A stretch of DNA of 15,674 bases, taken from positions 1-15,674 of the forward strand of contig JADGRS010000024.1 in assembly GCA_017880705.1 (NCBI GenBank), in the 5' to 3' direction. This document shows, one piece after another, positions 14,859 to 15,674 of the stretch. Each line of letters starts with the position of its first letter. Within the stretch, counting starts at the first letter, position 1. Made by a program: the position numbers and the translations under genes. This DNA is from Burkholderiales bacterium (GTDB lineage Bacteria; Pseudomonadota; Gammaproteobacteria; Burkholderiales; Usitatibacteraceae). The notes below the pieces were generated by a model. That model had not been told where the DNA came from and ran no database searches. It was given only the letters and a program-made list of their open reading frames with translations.

Positions 14859-15674
14859 CAAATCACGCCTCGGGCGATTTGGTCCGCTTCAATCGATTCG
14901 AACAGCGCACGGAAATTGCCCTCGCCGAATCCGTCGTTGCCTTTCCGCTGGATGATCTCGAAGAAGATGGGGCCGATCACGGTCTCGGTGAAGATCTGCA
15001 GCAGCTTGTCCTCGTGGTGCTCCTTGTCGAGGCCCTCGCCGTCGATGAGGATGCGGTTCCTCTTCAGGCGCTCGAGGTCCTCGCCGTGGCCGCGCACGCG
15101 CGAGTCCACGCGCTCGTAGTACGTGTCGGGCGTATCGAGGAAGCGCACGTCCTTCGCGCGCAACGCCTCCACCGTCGCGAAGATGTCATTCGCGGAAAGC
15201 GCGATGTGCTGGATCCCTTCGCCGTGATATGCGTCGAGGTACTCCTGGATCTGCGAGCCCTTGTCCGAGGGCTCGTTGATCGGGATGCGGATCTTGCCGC
15301 ACGGGCTCGTCAACGCGCGCGACGTGAGCCCGGTCTTCTTCCCCTGGATGTCGAAGTAGCGAATCTCGCGGAAGTTGAAGAGCTTCTCGTAGAACTGCGC
15401 CCACACGTCCATGCGGCCCGCGTAGACGTTGTGGGTGAGGTGGTCGACCTCGTGGAGGCCGGCGCCCTTCGGATGCTGGTGGCACCCCCCGATCGGCACG
15501 AAGTCCACGTCGTAGATCGACAGGTTCGAGTTGTTGCCGGGATAGCGGTCTATCAAATAAATGAGGCTCCCGCCGATGCCCTGGATCGCGGGGATGTTGA
15601 GCTCCATCGGTCCCACGGGGCCATGGTGCGGCTTCGCGCCCAGGCTCACCGCGCGCTGGAAAGCGTGCGCCGCA
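14858..15674 (-). CDS. hpd: 4-hydroxyphenylpyruvate dioxygenase, C-terminal part
   Basis: The gene enters from the right edge; 271 C-terminal residues are visible and roughly the first 80-110 are missing, judged from the usual length of about 350-370. The open frame continues to the window edge (AAHAFQRAVSLGAKP), so the GTG at 15649 is an internal codon and not the start. The enzyme turns 4-hydroxyphenylpyruvate into homogentisate. The iron ligands are visible as His in VDHLTHNV, His in GIQHIALSAND and Glu in GPIFFEIIQRKG. Other family motifs are GIGGSLIYLIDRY, DVDF, and the C-terminal GFGEGNFRALFESIE. It is the first visible gene of the cluster, and its TGA abuts a palindromic repeat. Confidence 0.97.
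   Translation of the reverse strand, partial: AAHAFQRAVSLGAKPHHGPVGPMELNIPAIQGIGGSLIYLIDRYPGNNSNLSIYDVDFVPIGGCHQHPKGAGLHEVDHLTHNVYAGRMDVWAQFYEKLFNFREIRYFDIQGKKTGLTSRALTSPCGKIRIPINEPSDKGSQIQEYLDAYHGEGIQHIALSANDIFATVEALRAKDVRFLDTPDTYYERVDSRVRGHGEDLERLKRNRILIDGEGLDKEHHEDKLLQIFTETVIGPIFFEIIQRKGNDGFGEGNFRALFESIEADQIARGVI

Noticed and set aside
15649..15649. GTG at 15649 as the hpd start.
   Set aside because: The frame stays open to the window edge with family-like sequence (RAVSLGAKP), and the N-terminal domain would be missing, so the true start lies outside.

Overview
The window is a compact, GC-rich bacterial chromosome segment with 12 complete and 2 edge-truncated protein genes. Almost all of them lie on the minus strand and are separated by short gaps or 4-base stop/start overlaps. 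GC-rich third codon positions, GTG/TTG starts with AGGAG-type ribosome sites, and the protein repertoire (phenylalanine 4-monooxygenase and homogentisate-pathway enzymes, GabD-type dehydrogenase, sCache-type periplasmic protein) suggest a proteobacterium, most likely a free-living betaproteobacterium. Order or genus cannot be fixed from the sequence alone. No rRNA, tRNA, CRISPR array, transposase or phage gene was found.

Layout, left to right. (1) 1-6384 is a minus-strand series read right to left: an ABC-transporter ATPase and its membrane partner (4-base overlap), a succinate-semialdehyde-type aldehyde dehydrogenase, a gamma-glutamyltransferase, an exported FKBP-type prolyl isomerase, and the start of a PEBP/YbhB-like protein (4-base overlap, cut by the left edge). 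(2) 6462-9022 holds two plus-strand genes: a SAM-dependent methyltransferase divergent from the ABC ATPase, and a family-5 (dipeptide/oligopeptide-type) solute-binding protein. (3) 9047-11474 is minus strand: a small exported Cache-domain protein converging on the binding protein, then a 613-residue polytopic membrane protein with a soluble C-terminal domain. (4) 11559-15674 is a minus-strand aromatic amino acid catabolic cluster in the order hpd, hmgA, fumarylacetoacetate hydrolase, phhA. It covers phenylalanine to tyrosine, and 4-hydroxyphenylpyruvate through homogentisate to fumarate plus acetoacetate. The aminotransferase, the maleylacetoacetate isomerase and the pterin-recycling dehydratase are not in the window.

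The most distinctive aspect is the set of small palindromic intergenic repeats sitting at gene ends. Three families are visible: a 31-nt inverted repeat around the gamma-glutamyltransferase start (2413-2553); two copies, in opposite orientation, of a cruciform element built on an AATTGGTGTCAGGTACG arm (11479-11560 and 14740-14858), plus a degenerate half copy; and a short dRS3-like palindrome (12412-12457). These elements are not merely between genes. They appear to encode part of the gamma-glutamyltransferase leader, the last 14 residues of the fumarylacetoacetate hydrolase, the start codon of phhA, and the last residues of PhhA. I see no convincing new defence, toxin or mobile system. The repeat-to-coding conversions and the uncharacterised membrane protein are the points worth following.
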